The notes beneath the pieces are model-generated. The model searched no databases, was not told the origin of the DNA, and saw nothing but the letters and a program-made list of their open reading frames with translations. A DNA stretch of 64,000 bases from JBLMYQ01 sp050260055 (GTDB taxonomy: Bacteria > Bacillota > Clostridia > Acetivibrionales > UBA4821). A program made the translations under genes and the position numbers. This document shows positions 27,305-35,637 of this stretch, piece after piece (position 1 is the first letter of the stretch; each line of letters begins with the position of its first letter). The stretch is taken from the NCBI GenBank assembly GCA_050260055.1, contig JBLNBO010000027.1, positions 103,724 to 167,723 on the forward strand, read 5' to 3'.

Positions 27305-28177
27305 TTATTTTATTATTTCCTGCCAAGTTGCAGGATAATTTAGTATCGGTGATAGCTTAGTGCTCAAATCACCCTTAGCTGAGTTGATTTGAGCCTGGGT
27401 CAGAAAAATACTTTTTGTAAGATTCGCCCCTCTTAAATCTGTATCTCTTAAATCTGCCCCAATAAAATCAGTACCTGTCAGGTCTGCTTCTCTAAGATTT
27501 GCAGCGATTAAACATGCCCCTCTAAAATTAGCTCCCCGAAGATTATACTTTCTTAGGTCGGCACCGATAAGATTGGCATTTGATTTAAAAGTCTTTTTGT
27601 GTCCTAAATAAGTTCTTTCCTCGCATTGAATTTCTGACCGTATAAGTTCGCTGGCCTTAGCAAGTATTTTATTTACATCAACCCAATGCTCTGTTATGTT
27701 TGTTTTAATTAGAGATTCGTGACTAAGTTGTGTAATACCTTCTGTTTCGTTAAGCATAAATTTTAGTTCATTATGTATAGTACGGGTTTGTTCTAAAGCG
27801 AGTGCTTCCGTAATATACCAGAGCAATTCATGTAATTTCCTCATTATTATGAATGCATCAAACATTTGCGCTGCAGATTCCGGAGTTTTTCTCCAATCAC
27901 ATCCATTAAAGCTGATTTGTGAAACCTTTTGTCCTGCACCTAAGCAATCAAAAGAAAGGCATCCTTTTAATCCTTGTTGTTTTAGGTTCTCATGAATAGA
28001 GCAACGAAAATCTGCCTGCAAATTGGGGCAAGGATTGCCTGCTGACTTATCAATCGGGAATCCTTCTGATGTAGAAAAATATAGTGCAGTACAGCACAAA
28101 CCAAAACAGTTTTCACAGTCTGCTCTCAGATTTTGAAAATTATCCTGTTTTACTATGTTTTCATGCGGATATTTCAA
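27305..28177 (-). CDS. Cys-rich / pentapeptide-repeat protein
   Basis: 290 aa from TTG 28177 with GGGGTGG upstream. Residues 15-90 hold a Cys-rich module (CENCFGLCC ... CPNLQADFRCSIHE ... CLSFDCLGAG) like YkgJ-type zinc or iron-sulfur domains. Residues about 200-265 are pentapeptide repeats (LIGADLRKYNLRGANFRGA...). This fusion recurs in Firmicutes and actinobacteria as 'pentapeptide repeat-containing protein' of unknown function. Pentapeptide proteins can mimic DNA, but that is not shown here. Confidence 0.75.
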   Translation of the reverse strand: MKYPHENIVKQDNFQNLRADCENCFGLCCTALYFSTSEGFPIDKSAGNPCPNLQADFRCSIHENLKQQGLKGCLSFDCLGAGQKVSQISFNGCDWRKTPESAAQMFDAFIIMRKLHELLWYITEALALEQTRTIHNELKFMLNETEGITQLSHESLIKTNITEHWVDVNKILAKASELIRSEIQCEERTYLGHKKTFKSNANLIGADLRKYNLRGANFRGACLIAANLREADLTGTDFIGADLRDTDLRGANLTKSIFLTQAQINSAKGDLSTKLSPILNYPATWQEIIK

Positions 28178-28231
28178 GTTTCCACCCCAAACTTCTCTGG
28201 AAAATTTCTAATGGTATTTAAAAGCACTTGC

Positions 28232-28813
28232 CTATGCCTGTCCTTTTAGACCGATGTCTTCAGCTACCTTTTTCATACCGTTAATAGTTTCTTCAATTAT
28301 AAAATCGAGATCAAGGGCTAAGCTTTTTGCACCTTCTTCAATTACTTCCCTATTAACTCCTGCAGCGAATCCTTTTTGGTTCCACTTCTTTTTTACGGAC
28401 TTTGTTTCTAAGTCCAGAATACTTTTACTAGGGCGAAGAAGTGCCGTTGCTGTCACAAGTCCAGTTAACTCATCAATAGTATACAGAATTTTTTCCATTC
28501 TCTCTTTTGGCTCTACATCAGAACATAGTTTCCATCCATGACTTACCACTGCATGAATATAGTCTTCGGGCCAGTTATTTTGCTGCAGGATTTCTACAGC
28601 TTTTTTGCAATGCTGATCAGGATATTTTTCATAATCAATATCATGTACTAAGCCGACTATTCTCCATTTCTCTTTGTCATTTTCATCGAATATTTCTGCA
28701 AAATGCAGCATGACTGCCTCTACAGCTAATGCATGTTTGATTAAGCTTTCACTTTTATTATATTCTTTAAAAAGCTCAAAAGCTTTGGACCTATCTGGAA
28801 TAAAACCTTTCAT
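28232..28813 (-). CDS. HD-domain phosphohydrolase
   Basis: 193 aa. HALAVEAVMLHF, GLVHDIDYEKYPDQHC (the HD pair) and AVVSHG give the metal-binding residues of a small HDIG-type hydrolase. This group has no attached signalling domain. The substrate may be a nucleotide or similar phosphoester. It is followed on the same strand by the pentapeptide gene after 54 bases. Confidence 0.85.
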   Translation of the reverse strand: MKGFIPDRSKAFELFKEYNKSESLIKHALAVEAVMLHFAEIFDENDKEKWRIVGLVHDIDYEKYPDQHCKKAVEILQQNNWPEDYIHAVVSHGWKLCSDVEPKERMEKILYTIDELTGLVTATALLRPSKSILDLETKSVKKKWNQKGFAAGVNREVIEEGAKSLALDLDFIIEETINGMKKVAEDIGLKGQA

Positions 28814-28829
28814 AATTTATACCTTCTTT

Positions 28830-29366
28830 CTAAAATATGCTTTCATTGATACTTTTATCGGATGGCTTAATTATATCAAATCTTATAATGCCAGTAATCA
28901 ATGAGATAAATACAAAGATTTCTGTCATAACCCCTGGAATAGAACCTGAAACTATATTATATGTAAGCCAGCATGGTGGAGACAACAACATTATTAATCG
29001 AATATACTTTGGATTTTTCATCCAGAAGCTGACTGTGCTCACACACATTGCAATCATCGGCAATATACTAAAATTATTTTTCCAAGTAAATAATGCCCCT
29101 ATTATTACAAGAAACAAAAAGATATATAACCAGATTAATTTACTTGCCCACTTTTTTTCACGGTTGTAAAAAACATAACTTCTGACCGCACCTATTAAAT
29201 TCATAATAGAGCCCGTTATAGCACCAAGTAATAAAAAGTGAAAAATATAAAAAATTGATCCAATAATCTGACATAATAAAATATTTTTTCTTTGTTTATT
29301 TTGAAAGGATAACACTGCAAATAACAATCCTGCAAAACCTATTGCTTGTATTATTGCTGCACTCAT
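28830..29366 (-). CDS. YgjV-family inner membrane protein (paralogue)
   Basis: 178 aa, six or seven helices; GFAGLLFAVLSFQNKQRKNIL, LLGAITGSIMNLIGAV and NIVSGSIPGVMTEIF match the 24454-24996 protein position by position. The two paralogues are 4 kb apart with unrelated genes between. The function of the family is unknown. It starts 17 bases upstream of the HD gene. Confidence 0.75.
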   Translation of the reverse strand: MSAAIIQAIGFAGLLFAVLSFQNKQRKNILLCQIIGSIFYIFHFLLLGAITGSIMNLIGAVRSYVFYNREKKWASKLIWLYIFLFLVIIGALFTWKNNFSILPMIAMCVSTVSFWMKNPKYIRLIMLLSPPCWLTYNIVSGSIPGVMTEIFVFISLITGIIRFDIIKPSDKSINESIF

Positions 29367-29422
29367 TTTAAGCTCTCCTTAAGTATCTTTATTTTGGGGA
29401 CTCCTTATTTAAACATGAATTA

Positions 29423-30469
29423 TTAGTGTTGATGTCTATGATGTATATCAGGCGTATGTTTATGAGAATGTTCAACTGATTCGTGTGTATGTATATGTGA
29501 ATGTTCAAATACATTTCCACCGTTATCATGTTGGTGCTCATGATGTCTATCATCATGCCTATGGCGGTGGTCATGCTTTAATGGTTCATGTAAATGTAAA
29601 TGTACATGTTCCTCAAATAATATAAGAACTACTCCAAGTATCATTATAGGAAGCGCAAAATAAAACATATTATTTGGCAGTTCTCGTAATATCACAAACG
29701 ATAATATTACTCCTATAAAAGGTGCTGAACTAAAAAATGCACTTGTTCTGGAAGCCCCAAGGTCACGCATGGCAAATATGAATAATACTATACTTAATCC
29801 ATAACTAAAAAAGCCTAAAATCATTATCTCGATTATTTCTTGCAAGCTTGGCAGAGTACTATTTGTAAGAAATGCAAGGATTAAAGAAAAACTGCCGGCA
29901 AAAATACCTTTAAGGATTACCGTAATAATTGGATCTTTTGATGATACATTTCTTGTAAAGTTATTATCCACTCCCCATAGTACACAAGCTAATACAACGC
30001 CCAATGCACCTATTGAGAAACCCCATTCTCCTCTGAAATCTAGTGATAACAATATACTCGCACTTGTAATAAGAAGTATTGCTGCCCATATTCTCTTGCC
30101 AATTGCTTCTTTAAAAATGATAAATGCAATTAATGTTGTTGCAACAGTTTCAAAGTTTAATAGCAATGAAGCTGTTGATGCTGGCGTATTTCGTAAACTA
30201 AACATTAATATAATAGGTGCGGCAACTCCGCCAGCCAATATTGCTCCTAATAGCCATTTTACATCTGCCTTAACAATTTTAGCTTCAATGCCAGCAGGCT
30301 TATTAATAAGGCGATAAACTAAAAGTCCGAAACCGCTGCCGAGATATAAGAATGAAGCCATAGGTATTGGGTCAACTTCACTTAATAGCATCTTTGAAAT
30401 GGGAGCGCTTGCTCCAAACAATACTGCAGCCATTAAAGCTTGGAGCATGGAATAAACTCTTTTATTCAC
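29423..30469 (-). CDS. EamA/DMT-family transporter with histidine-rich C-terminal tail
   Basis: 348 aa from GTG 30469. Ten helices in two EamA repeats occupy residues 1-285 (FGASAPISKMLLSEVDPIPM, DLGASRTSAFFSSAPFIG). The last 60 residues are extraordinarily rich in His (about 24 His, many as HxH) mixed with Asp/Glu. Such tails bind Zn, Ni, Co or Cu in ZIP, CDF and NikR-linked systems. A metal-linked function is inferred; DMT exporters with this tail are occasionally annotated as metal or metabolite exporters. Nothing nearby confirms the substrate. Confidence 0.8.
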   Translation of the reverse strand: MNKRVYSMLQALMAAVLFGASAPISKMLLSEVDPIPMASFLYLGSGFGLLVYRLINKPAGIEAKIVKADVKWLLGAILAGGVAAPIILMFSLRNTPASTASLLLNFETVATTLIAFIIFKEAIGKRIWAAILLITSASILLSLDFRGEWGFSIGALGVVLACVLWGVDNNFTRNVSSKDPIITVILKGIFAGSFSLILAFLTNSTLPSLQEIIEIMILGFFSYGLSIVLFIFAMRDLGASRTSAFFSSAPFIGVILSFVILRELPNNMFYFALPIMILGVVLILFEEHVHLHLHEPLKHDHRHRHDDRHHEHQHDNGGNVFEHSHIHTHESVEHSHKHTPDIHHRHQH

Positions 30470-30568
30470 TGTCTAATCCTTTCGAATGTTAATATGAGTT
30501 TTTTAGCTATTGCTATAATATGATAATAATATATTATCAGAGATTTAATTTATCAGTATATAAAATTT

Positions 30569-30597
30569 CAAAAAAAAACTGGTAATATTACCAGTTT
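30569..30597 (-). terminator. Terminator after the 30596-30904 gene
   Basis: A perfect 20-base palindrome (AACTGGTAAT with its complement) immediately after the stop codon runs into nine T residues on the minus strand. Confidence 0.9.
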
Positions 30598-30904
30598 AGT
30601 CAAAGGATTTGGTTCCCATATAATCGTACGCAAATTTTGCCAACTTGAACGCCAGATATGCGAATATATTCTCCAAGAATGAAGGCTTCTTGCATATTGT
30701 AATCTTAGCTTCATATCCTCTTACGTTTAGCCATTCTTTTGCAAAGAAAGCGAAGAATATAGGGGCTTTAAGTAGTTTATCTGTATGGTATTGGAATAAT
30801 TTTAAAGTTTCATCATTTGGTTCAAACTCCAAGCATAGCAGCTTGCCACAAATAATTTCTACAATGTCGCGATTTTCATCCACACTTTTAACATCTTCAT
30901 TCAT
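30596..30904 (-). CDS. Hypothetical protein, 102 aa
   Basis: ATG with AAGGAGG upstream and a perfect terminator after the stop, so a real single-gene unit. An acidic N-terminus (MNEDVKSVDENRD) is followed by CLEFEPNDETLKLFQYHTDKL and a C-terminal amphipathic/aromatic half. No family is recognised; the short length suggests a small regulator or stress protein. Confidence 0.55.
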   Translation of the reverse strand: MNEDVKSVDENRDIVEIICGKLLCLEFEPNDETLKLFQYHTDKLLKAPIFFAFFAKEWLNVRGYEAKITICKKPSFLENIFAYLAFKLAKFAYDYMGTKSFD

Positions 30905-31073
30905 ACTTTAAACCTCCTTATTTTTCTGCCCTCAACAGCAAAAAAGCCATTGCATTAAATTCTAAGCAATAATAGTTGTTTCTCTATATATCTATCAACA
31001 ACCGTGCTTCGAATTTAGCGAAATGGCACTTACCTTATAGGCATAAAATACATTTATTTATTAGTTTATTATA

Positions 31074-31610
31074 TCATGTATTATTTTGACCTTCAACTAT
31101 TGATTCCTTGTTGTCCTCTTCTTTATTTTCTTCAGTTGCTCCTTTGATTAAGAACATTCTAAAAAAGAAAATTGATACTCCATACACTAAAACAGAACTT
31201 AGTACGCTCATTGCGATTATAATAGTTTCAGATATATTTAATATCAAAGCAATCATTTGTCTACCGAAGTTGTCATTAGGAATAAAGTTTACTGAGACTG
31301 ATAATGCGAAAAATATTATCATCATAATTAAAAAATATTTAAATACTTTATTTGCATCTGTTATTTTTAGCCTCATTTCCTTATATGTCTGTTTTAAACT
31401 AAACCAAATTATTAATACCGAAACTAAACATAAAATTACCTGCGTAATTGCATAACTAACATAATAGTTATTTATTGGCAATAAGCTTAAAATAGTAGAA
31501 ATAACTTTGAATATTGAGTCGGCAAAGTAGACAGCCACTCCTATTAGTATATAGGTTATAACAAAACTCTTAAAAAAATGGCTTGGTGACTCATATTTTC
31601 TTTCTAGCAT
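31074..31610 (-). CDS. Integral membrane protein, unknown function
   Basis: 178 aa with four predicted membrane helices (about 14-36, 45-70, 88-108, 125-150) and an acidic cytoplasmic C-terminus (ATEENKEEDNKESIVEGQ). AGGAGG is well placed. No family is recognised. The gap 30905-31073 between it and the 30596 gene shows nothing I can identify. Confidence 0.5.
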   Translation of the reverse strand: MLERKYESPSHFFKSFVITYILIGVAVYFADSIFKVISTILSLLPINNYYVSYAITQVILCLVSVLIIWFSLKQTYKEMRLKITDANKVFKYFLIMMIIFFALSVSVNFIPNDNFGRQMIALILNISETIIIAMSVLSSVLVYGVSIFFFRMFLIKGATEENKEEDNKESIVEGQNNT

Positions 31611-31731
31611 AGTTAATTACCTCCTATTTTTATTATCGTGTTTGAGAAATTTAGACCAATTTGATTAGTAAACATTTATATTTTACCATTTGAGAATTTG
31701 ATTAACAACTGATACTCTGCTATATTAATTT

Positions 31732-32553
31732 TTAACGCGAATCCCTGTTATCTCTTTCTATATTCGCTGCTTTTCCATTTGAGTTATACAACTTCATGTT
31801 TTCGGGTACATACTCTTTTACTACATCTAACAAAGTTGCTGATTTCTTGCCGAATTTTGCAGAAAACGCATCTCCCTGATATTTTTGCATGAACCTTTCC
31901 ATATCCCCTATTATAATTTTTTCATAACCGACAATTCTTTTTTCTTCTTCCTCTGTTCTTTCAGAGAAGTACGGCTGTGATTTTATGAATTGGTCTTTTT
32001 TATGTATTAAATCAATTAATGGTTTTGTATCTCCTAAATAACTACACTCTTCTCTAAGTCCCGATATTATTTTTGTGCATCTCTTATCAACTAAACTTAG
32101 CTCCATATTTTTTAAATCTATTGGCAGTGAAGATATTGGTTTATGCAATGCATCCATAGGAAAAATAATACCCTCAATATTCTCCAACGGAATTCTATCA
32201 TTAACAAACCTTTCATCAACAAAATGAGAATCCCTTATGCTTCCGGGTTCCGCCTTAATGGCCTCGATATTACTAATGACGAACTGTATTCCATTCTTAA
32301 CAAAAGTATTATAGGCACCGACTTCAAAATTGCCAAATATGCCTGGGGCTATTGTTACTGAAACTGTATCATCAAGATTGTAACCAGGGAAATTTCGAGG
32401 CATGTCAATATTCAGTTCTTTCGCAGCATGTTCAGATAAAATTCCATATCTCATAATGCTGATAAACCTTAATAAATCAAAACCAATGCCATGAAACAAT
32501 TTTGTATCATCAAAAAATATTTTTCCATACTCTTTATTTGTGGAATTAACCAT
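31732..32553 (-). CDS. Hypothetical protein with weak ADP-ribosyltransferase-like pattern
   Basis: 273 aa from ATG 32553 (MVNSTNKEY); an in-frame ATG nine bases upstream is too close to the AGAGG site. The start LFHGIGFDLLRFISIMRYGIL resembles the 'HG(T/I)... I...GIL' opening of DarT/Tpt1/PARP-like folds. FVNDRIPLENIEGIIFP resembles the strand holding the catalytic Glu in such toxins (R-I-P-L-E). The rest is helical and polar. This is a hint only: no immunity gene is adjacent and the fold is unproven. It could be an unrelated conserved protein. Confidence 0.45.
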   Translation of the reverse strand: MVNSTNKEYGKIFFDDTKLFHGIGFDLLRFISIMRYGILSEHAAKELNIDMPRNFPGYNLDDTVSVTIAPGIFGNFEVGAYNTFVKNGIQFVISNIEAIKAEPGSIRDSHFVDERFVNDRIPLENIEGIIFPMDALHKPISSLPIDLKNMELSLVDKRCTKIISGLREECSYLGDTKPLIDLIHKKDQFIKSQPYFSERTEEEEKRIVGYEKIIIGDMERFMQKYQGDAFSAKFGKKSATLLDVVKEYVPENMKLYNSNGKAANIERDNRDSR

Positions 32554-32591
32554 TAATACCATCCTCTACTTACTTCTATTTTAAAGGCAAA

Positions 32592-33086
32592 CTACAATAA
32601 AAGTTTTATTATAGCCCCCTTTTTTAATAGGTGATTGGATTTTATAATTTGGTCATTTACTATAATTTTACCATAACTAATGAGTTTTTCAATCTGCGCC
32701 CGGCTCATATCTTCAATTTGCTGGGCTAACAGCTTATCCAATCTCCATTTTCCGTTTACTTCTTCAATAAATATAATAATCTCTTTTATGTCTTCTTTTT
32801 CAAGCAAGCTTAGGTTTATCAAGTCAACCTTTGTTTTTAATTCAATCATATAGTCAACAAATTTATTTTTAGCATCTTTTGTTTTGTATGCTCCTAAACT
32901 TTTATTCCACGTGTGTCCATTGTCGCATTTATAAATTGCAAATCCATAAATATCTTTTCCATTTGCATTGAATCTTCTTTGCCCTGAATCTGCAAATATA
33001 ACTTTTTTACCGCAATTGTGACAATGCCTTTCTTCTATGGACATACCATGGTCATGCAGCTCCCATTTATAATATATTTTTTTCAT
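32592..33086 (-). CDS. Zinc-ribbon plus S4 RNA-binding domain protein
   Basis: 164 aa from ATG 33086 (MKKIYYKWELHDHG); a GTG at 33095 is the alternative. Residues about 17-55 hold a zinc ribbon (CHNCGKKVIF ... CDNGHTWNKSL, Cys-x-x-Cys with Cys/His). Residues about 112-164 are an S4 domain (RLDKLLAQQIEDMSRAQIEKL ... GKIIVNDQ). S4 domains bind structured RNA in ribosomal, pseudouridine-synthase and tRNA-synthetase contexts. The combination suggests a ribosome- or rRNA-associated protein. It is preceded by a structured leader with a terminator (see 33109-33291). Confidence 0.7.
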   Translation of the reverse strand: MKKIYYKWELHDHGMSIEERHCHNCGKKVIFADSGQRRFNANGKDIYGFAIYKCDNGHTWNKSLGAYKTKDAKNKFVDYMIELKTKVDLINLSLLEKEDIKEIIIFIEEVNGKWRLDKLLAQQIEDMSRAQIEKLISYGKIIVNDQIIKSNHLLKKGAIIKLLL

Positions 33087-33108
33087 ATCCTTCACCCTTT
33101 CTTAATGG

Positions 33109-33291
33109 CAAAGGAACACATCATTCATCCAAAAAAATGGATGGAGATAGTAAAAATCAGAATATAAAAAACGGAAACCCTCAAGAGCTTCCGCAAATAA
33201 TCAGTATTTAATGCGTTCCTTGTAATGGTATAAAAACGCACACTAACTCTCAATAACCTTAGAATAAATTGGGCTAGAGTTTTCTGTGTGC
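33109..33291 (-). promoter_or_regulatory. Structured leader RNA / probable attenuator upstream of the S4 gene
   Basis: Reading the minus strand: a GCACAC...GTGTGC stem encloses a second AACTCT...AGAGTT stem (33238-33291), then GCGTT...AACGC (33213-33239), then a terminator hairpin (33166-33194). Further on, 33109-33121 (before the RBS) is complementary to 33211-33222 across the terminator. This long-range pairing would compete with the upstream stem. Mutually exclusive pairings plus a terminator are what a riboswitch or translation-attenuation leader looks like. The expected T-box, ydaO or SAM motifs are absent, so the ligand or signal is unknown. Confidence 0.5.
33166..33194 (-). terminator. 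Terminator hairpin within the leader
   Basis: CGGAAGCTC pairs with GGGTTTCCG (33172-33180 with 33185-33193, one G-T pair), followed by six T on the minus strand. It lies about 80 bases before the 32592-33086 start, so it would stop transcription before the gene. Confidence 0.75.
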
Positions 33292-33399
33292 TTCTTCAAT
33301 TATCCATTACAAACAACTTGGCATATATTTTTTATATCCCTTCTTAACTATCTCAGGATAAATATTACTTTAATTTTATACAAAAAGCAACATTTTTTA

Positions 33400-34065
33400 C
33401 TATTTAGTGCAAACAAATATACTAGTATTATCCCATTGCTTTTTTACTTCTATATTTTTAAATCCCGATTTTTTGTATAAATCAATTTGAGTATCGATGG
33501 CAAAAGGAGTATCGTAATGATAAAAGCCGTCTTCAATCCTGTTTTCTTTTCTGATTTTTTCGTTTTCTTCAATAAGTTTTTGTTCTTCTTCAACTGTTTT
33601 AACTGTATAATCTCCCTCAACAAAAACTCCTCCGCTTTTAAGCGCATCATACACTCTTTTGTAGAGTGATATTTTTAATTCAGAGCTAAAATGGTGCAAA
33701 GAATAGGTTGATACAACATAATCATATGTATCAATACCAAAATCAACATCAAAATATGACTTGCAAATCAGATTCATCTGCGCTTCTTTATCCTTGTATT
33801 TTTTCTTTAGCTCATTAAGCATTTGAATCGATAGATCTATACCTGTTACTTCTGATTTTGGATATAATTTTAAGAATCTTTCAAGCTCAAGCCCAGTCCC
33901 ACAACCTAAATCTAACAATTTTACATTATCTCTATTAGAAGAAAAACATTTTGCAATTTCATCATAGAATTCATTTAATTGAAGATCTATAAGCATATGG
34001 TCATCATAAGTTTCTGCACGATTGTTAAAAAAGTCACTCATCTCTTCTATTCTCTCATCTGACAT
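33400..34065 (-). CDS. Class I SAM-dependent methyltransferase
   Basis: 221 aa; AAGGAGG upstream. Motif I LLDLGCGTGLELERFL, post-I VTGIDLSIQM and motif IV YVVSTYSLHHFSSE are intact. The start MSDERIEEMSDFFNNRAETYDDHM is typical of a widespread Firmicute group with no known substrate. It is very like 44910-45545 in layout. Confidence 0.8.
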   Translation of the reverse strand: MSDERIEEMSDFFNNRAETYDDHMLIDLQLNEFYDEIAKCFSSNRDNVKLLDLGCGTGLELERFLKLYPKSEVTGIDLSIQMLNELKKKYKDKEAQMNLICKSYFDVDFGIDTYDYVVSTYSLHHFSSELKISLYKRVYDALKSGGVFVEGDYTVKTVEEEQKLIEENEKIRKENRIEDGFYHYDTPFAIDTQIDLYKKSGFKNIEVKKQWDNTSIFVCTK

Positions 34066-34185
34066 AATCTTCCAAACCTCCTTATAAGCTTATATTTTTT
34101 CATCAGCCAGAATAAAGCAAATATGGTTTTCCTTTAGATATCCTTTTTTAACATAAACTTATGAAGCTTTTTTAATATATCTGTT

Positions 34186-35412
34186 TTATTCAGCATTTTT
34201 ATTCTCCTGAAAAATATATTCAACCTTTAAAGCTACTCTTTTGTTTGCCCAATCTGCCATAGGCTGAGGCAATCTACTTGCATAACTTTTATCGTTGGTA
34301 TAATACACAATCTTGTCTCCTACATCCATCGCAGCATAAATATATTCTGGTGAAGTTATATAAAAACAATAACCATTTAATCCTCTCAAATAAGATTCTC
34401 CAGCCATGACCTTTTTCCCATCCAACTCAGCATCAGAATATCCAACTCCCGCGGTATAATTTATAAATCCTTTATAATCGTCACCCACGAGTTTCTTAAA
34501 TAATCCGTCCTGTTCTACTGTATCCACAATCCCAACCTCCTTTGCGGTAGGAAAGGGAACTTCTATTTTACCTTTTGTATAACTGGAATCAAAATATACT
34601 GCCATTCCACACATGTAATCATAACTGTTTGATTTTAAACTCAAAGTTTTATCTTTGACAGTAAATTCAAAAAATACGTTTTCTTTCTCTTCTCCATATG
34701 GAATATCATTAAATACGGTTTTAGCAGTATTATTATTAACAATGGCAAAACTGCTTAATTCGCCGCTATGACTTCCGTTAAAAGCAGTTAAATCATAAAA
34801 AATCAAGTCATCAAATAGCACTTTAATATCAGCATCGGAACCATTGAAATAGCCAGAATTGCTTCCACTCCAATACCCTTCAAACCTCATTGTGTTCTTA
34901 CTTGCTTGTTCTGGGGGCATAACCCCTATGGAATTCTTTATAATATACATCGGGTAACTTTCCTTGCCATTACTCCACATTCCTTGTATGTAATTTTCTG
35001 ACCTGAATAATCCTTGAATGGTTGCTTTTTTGTCAGTATCCTCAGTCAAAAAAATAGTTTTCATATTTTTTATCCCATCTTCTATCGAACCATCAATACT
35101 TATGTTCTTTTTGTATTTATCATAATAATAAAAACCAAAAACCTTATCACCAGAAATATTCAGTTTTGCGTGTATTTTAGCAGAACCTATCGCCCCAATA
35201 AACCAATCTTTATCCTTATTCACTTCTTCGGGTGCTAATTGAGGCGTTCCTTGGGTTGACTTTTCAGCAGTTGGTTGGGGAATTTCCTGAATCATCTTTT
35301 TTGCAATTGGCTTAGAATTTGGATTTGCCGAAGCGGTTTGTTCTTTCTTCTCGCGTGTTGAGCAGCCTGCTAATATTAATCCACAAAGTATTAAAGCAAT
35401 GATTTTTTTCAT
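34186..35412 (-). CDS. Secreted lipoprotein, unknown function
   Basis: 408 aa from ATG 35412 (MKKIIALILCG), with AAGGAGA upstream. A lipobox (LAGC) places lipidation at Cys17. A Pro/Gln/Lys-rich linker (22-62) is followed by a globular part with no motif I recognise. It has repeating beta patterns (KVFGFYYYDKY; YMCGMAVYFDS). It sits just upstream of a 200-base gap. Surface function is inferred only from the lipobox. Confidence 0.7.
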   Translation of the reverse strand: MKKIIALILCGLILAGCSTREKKEQTASANPNSKPIAKKMIQEIPQPTAEKSTQGTPQLAPEEVNKDKDWFIGAIGSAKIHAKLNISGDKVFGFYYYDKYKKNISIDGSIEDGIKNMKTIFLTEDTDKKATIQGLFRSENYIQGMWSNGKESYPMYIIKNSIGVMPPEQASKNTMRFEGYWSGSNSGYFNGSDADIKVLFDDLIFYDLTAFNGSHSGELSSFAIVNNNTAKTVFNDIPYGEEKENVFFEFTVKDKTLSLKSNSYDYMCGMAVYFDSSYTKGKIEVPFPTAKEVGIVDTVEQDGLFKKLVGDDYKGFINYTAGVGYSDAELDGKKVMAGESYLRGLNGYCFYITSPEYIYAAMDVGDKIVYYTNDKSYASRLPQPMADWANKRVALKVEYIFQENKNAE

Positions 35413-35507
35413 AGAATTTCTCCTTGCTTCCAAGATTTTGATAATTCTATTGTACCATTCTTGTTTAATTAGTGTCTACTGCACTTATGAACAGAGCTAA
35501 CAAGTAT

Positions 35508-35634
35508 CGTATAAACAGATACTTATTAGCAAGATAATTATAGATTTGAGCCTTTTGATATTAAAAGACTAAAACAGTATGATGCAGAATTTTATAAAAA
35601 TTATCTGGCATTGACTAATTCAATGCCAGATTTT
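35508..35634. other. Intergenic region with hairpins and a possible gene remnant
   Basis: The gap between 35412 and 35638 holds a small hairpin (35508-35530, AAGTATC/GATACTT) and a strong 12-bp stem (35603-35614 with 35620-35631). The latter is the likely bidirectional terminator for the flavodoxin gene. A plus-strand frame across 35538-35640 reads RFEPFDIKRLKQYDAEFYK then NYLALTNSMPDFHL, which looks protein-like and may be the tail of a decayed gene. Confidence 0.4.
35603..35631. terminator. Terminator downstream of the flavodoxin gene
   Basis: A 12-bp perfect stem (ATCTGGCATTGA / TCAATGCCAGAT) has a 5-base loop. On the minus strand it is followed by AATTTTTAT, just after the stop at 35638. 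Confidence 0.75.
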
Positions 35635-35637
35635 CAT

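Noticed and set aside
29389..29574. Minus-strand 61-codon frame rich in Ile/Asn
   Set aside because: It is another frame of the His-rich tail of the EamA gene and has no RBS.
33109..33291. T-box riboswitch
   Set aside because: No TGGNACCGCG antiterminator or AGTA-type specifier loop is present, and the downstream gene is not tRNA- or amino-acid-related.
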